Positions 44,068 to 54,542 of a stretch of 64,000 nucleotides of DNA are shown in pieces. Made by a program: the position numbers and the translations under genes. The notes under the pieces are model-generated. The model searched no databases, was not told the origin of the DNA, and worked only from the letters and a program-made list of their open reading frames with translations. The DNA is from Candidatus Mycoplasma haematobovis (lineage in GTDB: Bacteria; Bacillota_I; Bacilli_A; Mycoplasmatales; Mycoplasmoidaceae). How positions within the stretch are numbered: the first letter of the stretch is position 1; each line of letters starts with the position of its first letter. The DNA is taken from contig NZ_LWUJ01000012.1 of assembly GCF_001645765.1 (NCBI RefSeq), positions 62,001 through 126,000 of the forward strand. The letters run 5' to 3'.

Positions 44068-45057
44068 TTAGTTTTGTTTATTACAATTGGTTATATCTTT
44101 AAAGGGTTGTTCGAGAGTAGTTAAAGATTTAACATAATTTTTGGATATTAAGCATTCCAAACTATCACACTCTCCAGTTTGATGAGTATGAGCATCTTTT
44201 TTTAGAGATATAGTTTTTTCTGCCTCTTTAAATATCTTCTTTAAATTATTCTTCTCATTATTCTCTTTTCCTAAGCTAAAGGATACAGGATAATTAACAA
44301 AGTATTTCTTATTTCCTAAATTTATTGAACTATCTTTAATTAAGTCTTTGTATGCACTAAGATCAGGATCTACCTTTTCTTTATATGAATAATCAGTAAA
44401 TCCATATACAGTAGTTCCAACTAATTTTGTTGGTGTTGGTTCCGAATTTTCATCTTTATTTAAATCAACATCATTACCTAAATATATGTGAGCTTGTACC
44501 GGTTGTAAATATGCATAATTTCAAGCACTATAGAGATTAGTTAAATAAGTAGCAAAAGATTTTTGATCTTTAATTATTTCTTCTTTATTATTGCAATCTA
44601 TTTGTTCTTGACAACACTTTAAGAAGCAACCTAATTCAGTTTTTAATGGGCATTTATCTGTAGTGCATTGAGTACATTTAATCTCTGGAATATCTGTCTT
44701 TTCTTTATTTAATCACCTAATACTTGAAAGGACATTAATTTTGTGTTGGGTTAATAAGTAATATCTAGCTAACTCAGACAAGTATTTGTATTTTTTATTA
44801 TTTCCAATAGGTTTTCATTCACTTCTATTAAAGTATTGGACTTTACTAGTATCACTTAAGTTTTCTATTCATACTTTGATTCTTGTAGCATTACTGTCTT
44901 GACTGTCTTTTCCATAGAATCAAACTTCAACTAGTTTATTTCAATTTGGTGCAACTTCATTTAATTTATTAGTTCTTGTTTCTAAATTTAATAAGAAAGG
45001 AATACTACCTCCAAAAGGAATTAAAGCAAGCAGTAGTTTAGGACTATATCAAATCAT
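44068..45057 (-). CDS. Z-family protein with cysteine cluster
   Basis: 329 aa starting MIWYSPKLLLALIPFGGSI. After the anchor comes NKLNEVAPNWNKLVEVWFYG. The middle has a cysteine cluster (CTQC, DKCP, GCFLKCC, DC; about residues 125-155), then SAWNYAYLQPVQAHIYLG, VGTTVYGFTDYSY and FVNYPVSF. Near the C-terminus are GECDSLECLISKNYVKS and TNCN. The paired cysteines suggest a disulfide-bonded exported domain (inference). Its paralogues are 52793-53764 (broken) and 62697-63731. Confidence 0.85.
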
Positions 45058-45725
45058 TAATTTGAAGGAGATTGTTCACTACCTTCTTGTTTTGGCCCTG
45101 ATACCGGTGCCAGTTTGTTTTTCTTTATGCATCAAGCCAAAACGTTGTAGCTTGTATTTTTGTTTTCATTAGAGTGGTAAAGTTCATATTTTTGAGAACA
45201 GTATTCTGATAGTTTGTTTTTTGCATTTTCTTTTGTAGCATCCTTTATTTCTTTTTTTATTTGTTCTTGATTTTTTTCAAAAATTTCTGTTCAATCACTA
45301 CTATTTTGTGGATCTGTTGTTAGGAATTTATCTCCATCAGAGAAATGTGATTCATGATATTCATTAATCTTTAATGTGCACAGTTTGATTATTTTTTCAT
45401 AGATATCTTTAACTGAATTGAAAAATACTTTGCCATTAGTAAATGATTCACATTTTTGCTTTATTTCATTTCCTTCTGAACTTACTTTAGTGTAATCTAA
45501 ATCCTTTAATAGCAATTCACCATTCTTTTTTGTGTCTTTATAAAGAGTAGCTCTTTTCTTTCAAACTTCCGTAGCTATTTTTTCTTTTGAAGAAATAAGT
45601 ACATAACCTTCAAGCGCTAATTTCTCACTTACAGATGAGCTTGATCTAGCTTGAGATAATCCAATAGCGGCAGAAGCAATACAACCAACAGCGCCAAGCG
45701 CACACGCTTTAATAGGGAACGACAT
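45057..45725 (-). CDS. V-family protein, two WC modules
   Basis: 222 aa starting MSFPIKACALGAVGCIASA. The anchor is followed by LSQARSSSSVSEKLALEGYVL. The module cysteines are in QKCESF, KLCTLK, EYCSQK and AWCIKK, followed by a polar SGPKQEGSEQS tail. It overlaps the Z start by 1 nt and is the first gene of the V-Z-X-Y cassette. It is divergent from the broken G1 copy at 45793. Confidence 0.86.
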
Positions 45726-45740
45726 ACAGTGTTGTAGGCT

Positions 45741-45750
45741 TTATATTTAG
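45741..45750 (-). promoter_or_regulatory. Putative V-gene promoter element (CTAAATATAA)
   Basis: On the minus strand CTAAATATAAA lies about 17 nt before the V start. Nearly the same string precedes the V genes at 47646 (47678-47686) and 49338 (49350-49359). It contains a TATAAA-type -10 box. Conservation at three divergent loci supports a promoter role; no transcript data are available. Confidence 0.45.
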
Positions 45751-45792
45751 TTTATAGGTTCTAAGACTTAATAATTACTAAAGTTATAGATA

Positions 45793-46270
45793 ATGGGTAA
45801 GCTGAAAATATTTGTAACTTTGTTATTTTCAGCTTTAGGAATATTTGGAGTTAATGAGTAATACAAACCTAGAAATATTAGGAATTTATTTTAGTGAAAG
45901 AGAATAAAGCTTTCTTCTGATAATAGAGCATGTTTTTTGAAAACGAAAAAAAGCTAAAGAAGATAGGGATTGACAGTGAAACTTAAATATGATCTTGATT
46001 TTTTGAGAGATTAAATCAATTAATTTAGATGATGCAACAACTTTAAAGGATGCAAGCAAGTTTTGTTCAGATAGTGACAGATCCATCATGGGTAGGATTA
46101 TTATGGAGGAATATGAAAAAGAAAAGGAGAGAATTAAGAAAATAATTCCCCACCTTTCAATTGATGATGTGAAAAGAAATTAAATAGTTCACTACTTGTT
46201 AAAGATATGTACCCCTGCTGTTTATGCTGTAGTCAGATATAGATGTACTGAAAAAACGACTTTAAATTAA
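45793..46270 (+). pseudogene. Decayed G1 gene, internally deleted
   Basis: ATG 45793 encodes MGKLKIFVTLLFSALGIFG, then TAA, NIRNLF, TAG and further G1 fragments (SIMGRI and a C-terminal RYRCTEK). About half the length is deleted. The first about 205 bp are nearly identical to 47738-47945, including the TAG. Confidence 0.8.
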
Positions 46271-46318
46271 TGAAAAATTAATTAGACCTGTTAGTAAATT
46301 ATTTTGTTAATTGAAAGT

Positions 46319-46978
46319 TTAAGCAGTGTCCCCATCTGTACTAGCTGACGGTTTTTGAGTTGTTGGTTTAGCTTTCTTAACACATCATGATTTAGCATTA
46401 CTACTATCATCTCTATTCTTATTTGAATGCTTTAATAAATAAATTTCATTACAAAAATTAGATAATTTCTCTCTAGCATTTGTTTCTGAAGCATCAGAGT
46501 ATTTTTGAGTTATTTGGTCTTTGTGTTGTCCGAAAATTTCTTTTCAATCTTCTTCTGCTCCATTTGATTCCATAATTGCGTCTCCTGAGCTTAAGTGGGA
46601 CTTGATGTACTCTTTTATATCTAAAGTACATAACTTGACAATTTTGTCATAAATTGATGTACCTACAGAATCAACAGTCATTTTCCCACTAGTAAATGAA
46701 TTACATTTTTCTTTAATTTCTGTTCCTTCTGTTTTGACATTTGCAGGTAATAGATCATCAAATAGCAAATCTTGATTTTTTGCGTTATCTTTATAAAGAG
46801 TAGCTCTGGTTTTTCAAACTTCAGCCTCTATACTAGATTTATCGGAAACCAATTCATAACCCTCCAGCCCTAACCGTTCTCTTATTGTTGAGCTTGACTT
46901 AGCTTGCGTAAGTCCAATACCAGCAGCAATAGCACATCCTGCAACTCCTATTGAAACTGTTTTCATTGGGAAAGTCAT
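46319..46978 (-). CDS. V-family protein, two WC modules
   Basis: 219 aa starting MTFPMKTVSIGVAGCAIAA. After the anchor comes LTQAKSSSTIRERLGLEGYELV. The cysteines are in EKCNSF, KLCTLD, NFCNEI and SWCVKK; the tail is PTTQKPSASTDGDTA. It is followed in tandem, 11 nt upstream, by another V gene. No Z, X or Y genes accompany this copy. Confidence 0.86.
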
Positions 46979-46989
46979 ATTACTTATTT

Positions 46990-47646
46990 TTAAGGATCTT
47001 TAGGTGGAGCTTCCGCTACTGGCAATTTTGATGGCTCTTTTTCTCTTTTTATGCACCATAAACTAGCATTTATTCTGTCTTCTTTATGTTTATTGGAATG
47101 ATGCAATTTAAAAGTATCTGCACAAAATTTAGACAGCACTTCTGTCGCTTTATCTTCTGTAGTATTTTTGAATTTTTTCTTTATTTCGTCTTCATATTTT
47201 TTGAAATTAGCTTTTCAAATATCTTCGTTATTATTGATATCAGATATTACTTTGTCTTGTCCACTTAAATGAGATTTAAGATATTCACCAATATTTAAAG
47301 TGCATAATGCAGTAACTTTTTCATAGTTTGCTTCTCCTATATCTTTAACTCTTGTTTTCTTATTTTTGTATTCTTCACATCTTTCTTTAATTTTGTCTCC
47401 TTTTTCATCTACCGATTCTTTAGATAAATCATTCAATAATCATTCATTTGCAGTGCCTTTGTAAATAGTGGCCCTTGCTTTTCAAACTTCTTCTGCTACT
47501 TTTTCTTTAGAAGATATTAATTCATATCCCTCTTCTCCTCATTTCTCTAATAAAGTTGGACTATATTTTGGTTGTGCTAATCCAACTGCGACAGCAGTTA
47601 CACATCCAATGCCACCAACAACACAAGCCTTAATAGGAAAAGACAT
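46990..47646 (-). CDS. V-family protein, two WC modules
   Basis: 218 aa starting MSFPIKACVVGGIGCVTAV, which resembles the 45057 gene. The cysteines are in ERCEEY, ALCTLN, KFCADT and LWCIKR, with a Pro-rich tail (EAPPKDP). It is divergent from the broken G1 copy at 47738. Confidence 0.86.
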
Positions 47647-47677
47647 GTAGGTTATTTGTATTCTGAATTGTTAATTT

Positions 47678-47686
47678 TTATATTTA
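47678..47686 (-). promoter_or_regulatory. Putative V-gene promoter element
   Basis: TAAATATAA on the minus strand, 32 nt before the V start at 47646. It is the second instance of the element described at 45741. Confidence 0.35.
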
Positions 47687-47737
47687 AGTTAGTAAGTTCC
47701 TGAAACTAAATAATTAGTAGTATTAAAGTTGTAAATA

Positions 47738-48652
47738 ATGGGCAAGCTGAAAATATTTGTAACTTTGTTATTTTCAGCTTTAGGAATATTTAGAGCTAAT
47801 TAGCACTACAAACCCAGAAATATTAGGAATTTATTTTAGTGAAAGAGAATAAAGCTTTCTTCTGATAATAGAGCATGTTTTTTGAAAACGAAAAAAAGCT
47901 AAAGAAGATAGGGATTGACAATGAAATTTCAATATGATCTTGGTTTTCTGAAAGATTTAAATCAACTAATCTAGATGATGAAAAAACATAAAATGACGCT
48001 AGTAAGTTTTGCTAAGATACTGACACTTCAATTATGGGAAGAATAATAAGAGATGATGAGTGTGTTAAGGTAATCAAAAAAGGAAATAGTGAGGCATTTT
48101 CAATCAATTATGTTTTGACAGAGGACGTTCTCCAGAAGTACTTGAGTTAATCGGCCTTAAAAAAGAACAAAAACAATTCTAAAGGAAGTTAATGACAAAC
48201 TTTTAGAGTGATGTGAAGAACAAAAGACAACAAAGATTACTAGTAAGGATGATTTAGATCAGTTTAGTAACTTCAAAAAACGTTGTTACAATGGGAAAGT
48301 ACATTCTCTCAATTCCTTACAAAGCAAAGAAAAACAACTATGACTACTAGCAAAGAATTTCAAGATAGATTTGAGAAAGAATTAAAAAACGCCTCAAAAC
48401 TAATTTAAACAACAGAGAAAACCAAGGCTGAAAGTGAAAGAGAACTACAAAACGCTTGTTGATATCGAGCTTAAAGAAGAGGGCGAATGGGAACAAAAAC
48501 TTATTGAAAGTATTTTAAAGGAGAAAGATTGAGAAAACTACAAATGATGATGCGAAAAATATTTGAGAGGTTTCTTGCTTGATAATAATATGTATCCTAA
48601 AACTTACAAAGTAGTTAGCTATAGGTGCACTAATCAAACGGTAGCAAACTAA
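47738..48652 (+). pseudogene. Decayed full-length G1 gene
   Basis: ATG 47738 encodes MGKLKIFVTLLFSALGIF, with TAG at the 22nd codon and the same TAG as in 45793-46270 after NIRNLF. Later parts still read DTSIMGRIIRDDE, FSNFKKRCYNG and KWWCEKY in shifting frames, ending at TAA 48652. At least four lesions are present. Confidence 0.8.
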
Positions 48653-48681
48653 TAAATTAGTTATTAGTCACTATCTGAATC

Positions 48682-49338
48682 TTAATTCTCTTCTTGTTGA
48701 TCTGTCCTTTTTCCGGAGGGTTTAGGTTTTTCTTTTCTCTTTACACATCACTGGTTTGCTTGGTATTCTTTGTCTTTATTACTATTTGATTTTTGTAATG
48801 AAAAAACTTCCTCACAAAATTTAAATAGTTTATCTTTAAAGTTATCGTCTTTAATTTCTTTAATAACTTTTGTTATTTCCTCTTTATGCTTATCAAAAAC
48901 TTCTTTTCAATCGTGTTGATCATCTTTGCCTATTATTTTTTCGCCATTTGTTTCATTTAAATGTGATTGAATGTATTCTTTAATATTTACAGTACATAAC
49001 TTAGTAATTTTTTCGTAACCATCTTCTCCTATTAAATTTGTTGGAACATCTTTATCAGTATACTTTGAACATTCTTCCTTTAATTTATTGCCATCAGATA
49101 ATACATCTTCATCTCTTAAACCTCTAAGCATTAAAGTACGTGGTTCTCTTTTGTAAAGAGTAGCTCTATTTTTTCAAGCTTCTGTTGCTACTTTATCTTT
49201 TGAGGAAATAAGTATGTATCCTTCAATACCTAATTTTTCTCTTACAGATAAGCTTGATCTAGCTTGAGATAATCCAATGGTGGCAGAAGCTATACAGCCA
49301 ACCCCTCCTAATATACATGCTTTAGTTGGTAAAGCCAT
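48682..49338 (-). CDS. V-family protein, two WC modules
   Basis: 218 aa starting MALPTKACILGGVGCIASA. The anchor is followed by LSQARSSLSVREKLGIEGYIL. The cysteines are in EECSKY, KLCTVN, KFCEEV and QWCVKR, with a basic and Gln-rich tail. It is divergent from the intact G1 gene at 49411, with 72 bp between start codons. Confidence 0.86.
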
Positions 49339-49349
49339 AAGATTGTTAC

Positions 49350-49359
49350 TTATATTTAG
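49350..49359 (-). promoter_or_regulatory. Putative V-gene promoter element
   Basis: CTAAATATAA on the minus strand about 12 nt before the V start at 49338. It is the third instance of the element at 45741. The shorter distance may mean the start codon or the element has moved. Confidence 0.35.
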
Positions 49360-49410
49360 TCAATAAATGCATTAACAATTAGGACGTTAATAAATATAAA
49401 TATTTCAATT

Positions 49411-50394
49411 ATGAGCAAACTTAAGTTTTTTGCAACTCTGTTATTTTCAGCTTTAGGAATATTTGGTGCTAATTGATACTACAAACCCAGAAATATTAAG
49501 GATCTATTGAAATGACAAGGTATTAAATTGGCATCGGATAATAAAGCATGAAAAAGCATGTTCTTTGAACATCAAGAAGAGTTGAAATTGAAAGGCATTG
49601 AAAATGAGGATAGTCTATGATCTTGATGTTCTGAGAGATTTAAGTCAACTAATCTAGATGACGACCAAACATTAGCAGAGGCTAAGAAATATTGTTCAGA
49701 TAGTGCCCAATCCATCATGGGTAGGATTATTAGGGAAGGTGAAGAAAATATGGTTATTGGTAAAGATGATTATGGTGCTTTTGCAGTTAATTACGTTCTA
49801 ACGGGACATTCAAAGGAAGTTCTTGATTTAGTAAATTTACCAGAAGAACAACAATCCAACACTTTTTACGTTAGTCAAGAACTATCAAAATGATGCGAAA
49901 AGAAAAAAATAGAAAAAATTACTAACCAAGAAGATTTAGATAAGTTTAGTAACTTCAAAAAACGTTGTTACAACAGAGGAGTAAAGACAATTTCTGATCT
50001 TTTGAAAAAACAAGGACTAAAGCCTATGACAGGGGATGAAGCATACAAAAAAAGATTTAAAGATGAGTTAAAAGATGCCCCAAAATTAATTGAAGAAATA
50101 AGAAGTAATTTAGAGATAAGAAGAGCTAAATTGAAGGAAGCGTGACAGTTTCTCAGAAGAACCAAAGAAGCTTACAAAAGCAAAGAAGAATTAGATGAGG
50201 AAGAAGCAAAAGAACTAGAACGTATTTCAAAAATAGTACCTGATAATCCCGAAGATAAAGAGTTAAAGGAAAATGGTTGGAGACACTACAAATGATGATG
50301 CGAAGATAGGTTGAAAAGGAATTTAACCGATGCTGGAATATATCCTAATACATATGCTATTGTTAGTTATAGATGTACTGAAAAAGTTGCTTAG
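49411..50394 (+). CDS. G1-family protein, three WC modules
   Basis: 327 aa starting MSKLKFFATLLFSALGIFGAN, exactly the length of the 39461 protein. It contains IKDLLKWQGIKLASDN, six module cysteines (SWCSER, YCSDSA, KWCEKK, RCYNRG, WWCEDR, YRCTEK) and SIMGRIIREGEEN. It is the intact reference for the broken copies at 45793, 47738 and 57608. It is followed 29 nt later by a G2 gene. Confidence 0.88.
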
Positions 50395-50423
50395 TAAATC
50401 AAGCAGCATTAGGGATTTAATTT

Positions 50424-51323
50424 ATGTCCTTTAAATTTAATTCGATTGCTTTATTGCTTTCTTCATTATTAACTGGGAGTGGAGCATGAGTAGGTTATGA
50501 ATTATACAAACCAAAAACAGTTAAAGGATGAGTGGAATGAAAAGGGTTGAAATTAGCTTCTGAAACAGATGAGAATATTTGAAAGGCTCTGTATTTTCAA
50601 AACGAATCAGAATTACAAGGAACTACTAAATCAGCTGAAGAATTAAAGAAAACTTGTGTTGAATATTGAAAAAAACCAATTGAAAATAAAAATCTTGAAT
50701 ATGTTGAGAAGTTCTGTGTTAATGTTTTGAAAAGTCGTAAGGCAAGAATAATTGCAGAGGGATTTGATAAGGCTATATTTCTAAGTACTGATGAGGATTA
50801 CAAATTAGCCTATACGTTTAATAGGTATAGCGACTCTTTCTTAGCATTGTTAGGCAGTGATAAAGCAACTAGAGATTCAGAAATTGATGAACAAGATAGT
50901 GAATTATTAAGAATTTACAAGAATCATTGTGAAACAGCACTAAATACAAATGACACTAAGATTAATGTTACAAAACAAATTTGCTCTAAGCAGTATGAAT
51001 ATGTAACTGCTGAAGATAAGCTTAAGCATGATGGATACGAATTAAAGACTGATAAAGAATTAGAGGATTCATGAGATACATGAAAGGGAAGTAAATCTAA
51101 AAATTATTTAGTAGGTAACAGTTTATTAGAGGATATTAAAGATCGAAACGGCGGGGATGATTCATGAATTAAATTACAGGATAATAAGAAAGAATTTGGT
51201 ATTCGTTTTAAAGCTTGATGCCAAGAGCAGAAAGTAGAGAAGTTATTTAAGAGAAATTTTTACAAAGATATTTATCCTAAATTCAAAAATAGATGTGGTA
51301 CACCAAAAGCAGCAAAAACTTAA
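50424..51323 (+). CDS. G2-family protein, three WC modules
   Basis: 299 aa starting MSFKFNSIALLLSSLLTGSG, then WVGYELYKPKTVKGWVEWKG. The six module cysteines lie in KTCVEY, KFCVNV, NHCETA, QICSKQ, AWCQEQ and NRCGTP. Conserved stretches are KSRKARIIAEGF and YLVGNSLLEDIKD. It ends TPKAAKT. Confidence 0.88.
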
Positions 51324-51342
51324 TAAATAATAGATAGTATTA

Positions 51343-51410
51343 AACTTAAATTCTTTGAAATTTTAGGAATGTTTGAAGTTAATGAGTATTACAAACTAAG
51401 AAATAATTAG
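51343..51410 (+). pseudogene. G1 leader fragment
   Basis: About 68 bp recall the G1 start (KFFEILGMF, then VNEYYK and KK in mixed frames). No body follows. It is a relic of another G1 copy. Confidence 0.5.
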
Positions 51411-51433
51411 GTAATTTTGATAATACTTTTAAT

Positions 51434-51670
51434 TTAACGTTTTTCGCATTTGTCTAAAAATTTTTTTCTTAATTTTTCATTTTTTCGGTAACGAGCATGC
51501 ACATTGTTTATGCATTGTGTATATTTTTTCTTTAAATCAGCTTTTGTTCTATCTGTACTTACAACACTAGCAGTTGTTGATTTTCCTGCATTAATAAATA
51601 ACCCTGTACCACAAACACAAGTAGCTAAGGTAGCTGTACCGATACTAAAAATTTTATTAATTAAATTCAT
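51434..51670 (-). CDS. 78-aa anchored basic protein
   Basis: Complete ORF starting MNLINKIFSIGTATLATCVCG with an anchor over residues 8-28, then a str polar linker and a Lys/Arg-rich helix containing TQCINNVHARYRKN and ending FLDKCEKR. It has two Cys in the soluble part about 24 residues apart, the spacing of one WC module. No paralogue was seen in the window. Confidence 0.65.
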   Translation of the reverse strand: MNLINKIFSIGTATLATCVCGTGLFINAGKSTTASVVSTDRTKADLKKKYTQCINNVHARYRKNEKLRKKFLDKCEKR

Positions 51671-51800
51671 AAATAATGTTTAATAAATTTGTGTATATCA
51701 CTTTTTTAACCCAAGACTTTTAACTAAAGGATAAATAAACTATTGGAAACTTTTTGATATAGCTTACCCAAATAAAAAAGAGGAGAACTCAATAAAATAA

Positions 51801-52304
51801 TTATTCTTTGTAATTGTAACCAGAACCACCTTGTTCATTAGTTCTTACTTGGTATTGATATTGTTTTAGAATCGATGAACCACTGCTAGGAATTTCTACT
51901 CTAACAATTCTAAGTTTTTTGTCATATCTTGAAGCGCATTTAGCTTTCATGTTTTCGATACTTAAATTTGTATCTGTTTTTTGTGATTTGTCATTATCTA
52001 TACTAGTAGCTAGTTTTTCAATCATGTCATCTGTAATTTCTTGCTCTCTTAATAGGTTGTAAGCTGTTTTATTTGCATTTTTGAAATCAAGAATTAAATA
52101 AAATTTACAACCAACTTCCCCCTCTGCTTTCAATATTTTTCTGTAACTTGGACTATTTATTCTTTCTCTTTGGGCAGAAGTTAAAGCAGGTTTAACGTTA
52201 AATTGTGGTAGGTGAGAGTTGTATTGAGTACTTCAATAAGCAACAGAAGAAACAGCACATACACTCCCCAATCCTAAACCAATCCTCAAATGTTTATCGA
52301 ACAC
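51801..52304 (-). CDS. Y-family protein, GTG start
   Basis: 167 aa from GTG 52304 (MFDKHLRIGLGLGSVCAVSS). It contains QYNSHLPQFN, RINSPSYRKI, VGCKFYLILD and SIENMKAKC, and a C-terminal GGSGYNYKE. It is collinear with 43039-43524. It is the last gene of the second V-Z-X-Y cassette, 6 nt after the X gene. Confidence 0.82.
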
Positions 52305-52310
52305 GTTTCA

Positions 52311-52793
52311 TTAATCGGGTAAATCAAAGTCTTTTTCTTGTACTGTTTTTTTGGAACATAGTTTTGATATCTCTACTAATAATTTCTTATCTTCTGCGTC
52401 TTTCTTACTAATACAGAATACACGAACTTCTTGAAAGAAATCATTTTTCTTTTCTTGATCTTGCAGAATAGCCTCTCCACTCTTGGGAGCTATTTTGTCT
52501 CATGCATTTATTAAGCTTGTTCCACCATACTGTTTTAAAAAATCTTTATTCTTTTCGTTTTTGAAGAACGCTTCAATAGTTCCGTAACGACTATTAATTA
52601 ATGTATCACGCTCTCCTATTATGTTGTCAAAGATTTCTTTCTTAACTGTTCTGAAATGTTTCTGTATTCTTCAGTTTCGGTTATTTGTTTGTATTTTTGT
52701 ATTTATTTGAAAGCTTAAATAAGTAAATAAATTTAAAACGGCAACTATACCAGTAGGCGCAACTAACTTTATTATTGGATATATTCCTAACAT
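52311..52793 (-). CDS. X-family protein
   Basis: 160 aa starting MLGIYPIIKLVAPTGIVAV. It carries KHFRTVKKEIFDNIIG, FFQEVRVFCISK and SKLCSKK, and ends FDLPD. This ATG-started copy supports the TTG start chosen for 43537-44025. Its start overlaps the Z stop by 1 nt. Confidence 0.85.
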
Positions 52794-53764
52794 TATTTAA
52801 AATTTTTGCAGTTTACAATATCTTTAAATGATTGATCTAATGAACTGAAAGACTTTACATAGTTCTTAGAGATTAAACATTGCAAATTATCACAATTACT
52901 TTGGCTTGTTTGTGTTTCGGTTTTTTTCACTAAATCACTATTCTTTTTTGATTCTTCAAATATTTTCTTTAATTTGTTATCTGATTCTTGAAGATCAAAT
53001 GTTTGAGGGTAATTAATAAAGTATTTGTTACTACTTATTTGATTTTCGTTCTTTATTAATTCTTTGTAACGACTAGTATCTGGATTTTTCTTTTCCTTGT
53101 ATTGATAATCAGTAAAGCTATATATTGTTGTTCCAACTAATTTAGTGGGTTTGGGCTCAACATCATTGTTATTTAAATCAACATTATCTCCTAGATATAT
53201 GTGCGCTTGAATAGGCTGGAAGTATGTACTATTTCAAGCACTGTAAAGATTAGATAAGTAAGCTGCAAAGGTTTTTTGATCTTGCTTTATTGTTTCTTCA
53301 TTACAAGGAGTTTGATCTTTACAACACTTTAAGAAACACTCTAGTTCGGACTTTGCAACACATTGTGTTGATGGACATTGAGCACACTGTAGATCTTTGA
53401 TTTCATTATTATCTTTAGATAATCAATGAAAACTGGAAGCTATATTAATTTTGTGTTGAGTTAATAAATAATACTTAGCTAATTCAGCTAAGTATTTGTA
53501 TTTCTTGCTATTACCAATAGGTTTTTAGGCATTGTTATCTAAGTATTCAGCCCTATTAATATTCTCTAAATCCTCTATTCATACTTTGATACTTGTGTCT
53601 TTATTGTCTTTACCATAGAATTTAACTTGAATTAATTTATTTCAATGTGGTGATGTTTCATTTAATTTGTTTGTAGAGCTAATCGTACTTAGTAATAAAG
53701 GAATACTTCCACTAAATGGAGCAACACCTAACAATGAACAAATTATTAATTTAGGACTGTACAA
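52793..53764 (-). pseudogene. Z-family gene with a Trp-to-stop change and no ATG
   Basis: It is collinear with 44068-45057: NKLNETSPHWNKLIQV, the cysteine cluster (CAQC, TQCV, ECFLKCC, PC), VQAHIYLG-like and NLQCLISKNYVKS, ending NCKNFK. In-frame TAA at 53525-53527 replaces the TGA (Trp) of the intact copy just before KPIGN. The start is unclear: TTG 53764 is the best candidate, since the ATG position holds ATT. A single point change inactivates it unless read through. Confidence 0.75.
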
Positions 53765-53787
53765 AACAATGTATTATTTTAGATATC

Positions 53788-54441
53788 TTAATCCTCTGAA
53801 TCACTATCAGTTGGTTTTGTGGGAGAAGCAGGTCTCTTTACACATCAGTAATTAGCATTGCTACTTGTGGATGAATTAGTATTAGATTGTTGTAGTTCAT
53901 AAACTTTTTCACAATATTCAGATATTTTCTCTTTTGCATTATCTTCATTTATTCCTTCAATTTCTGTAGACATTCTGTCTTTATGTTCTTTAAACTTATT
54001 GTTTCATTCTTCATCTTGTCCTTGCTTTTCTATGAATTTGTCTTCTTTGTTTAAATGAGATTGAATATATTCTTTGATCTTTAAAGCACAAAGTTTAGTA
54101 ATTTTTTCATAAATATCTTTATCTATTGAATTCATAGTTGTTTTTCCATCAGTAAATTTGTCACATTTTGCTTTAAGCTCATCCCCTTTTTCATTTACAT
54201 TAGTGTGTGGCAAATCACTTAATAATACACTGCTGTTTTTTGAAGTATCTCTATAGATTGATGCTCTATTTTCTCAAGCTTTTGTAGTTATTTTCTCATC
54301 TTTAGAAGAAATAAGAACATAACCATCTAACGCTAGTCTTTCTTTTATGCTTAAGCTTGATCTAGCTTGAGACAAGCCAATAGCAACAGATGTTATGCAT
54401 CCTGCCCCAGCAACTAGGCAAACTTTAGCAGAAAAAGCCAT
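53788..54441 (-). CDS. V-family protein, two WC modules
   Basis: 217 aa starting MAFSAKVCLVAGAGCITSV. The anchor is followed by LSQARSSLSIKERLALDGYVL. The cysteines are in AKCDKF, KLCALK, EYCEKV and YWCVKR, with an acidic tail (PTDSDSED). It is the first gene of the second V-Z-X-Y cassette and divergent from the G2 gene at 54543. Confidence 0.86.
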
Positions 54442-54542
54442 AAAAGACTACTCTTTTAAATATATATTTTGTATTTATTTAAGAATGTATCAATTTAATA
54501 AACAAATAAAAAGAATAATTATTTACTAGTCTTTAGTATTAA

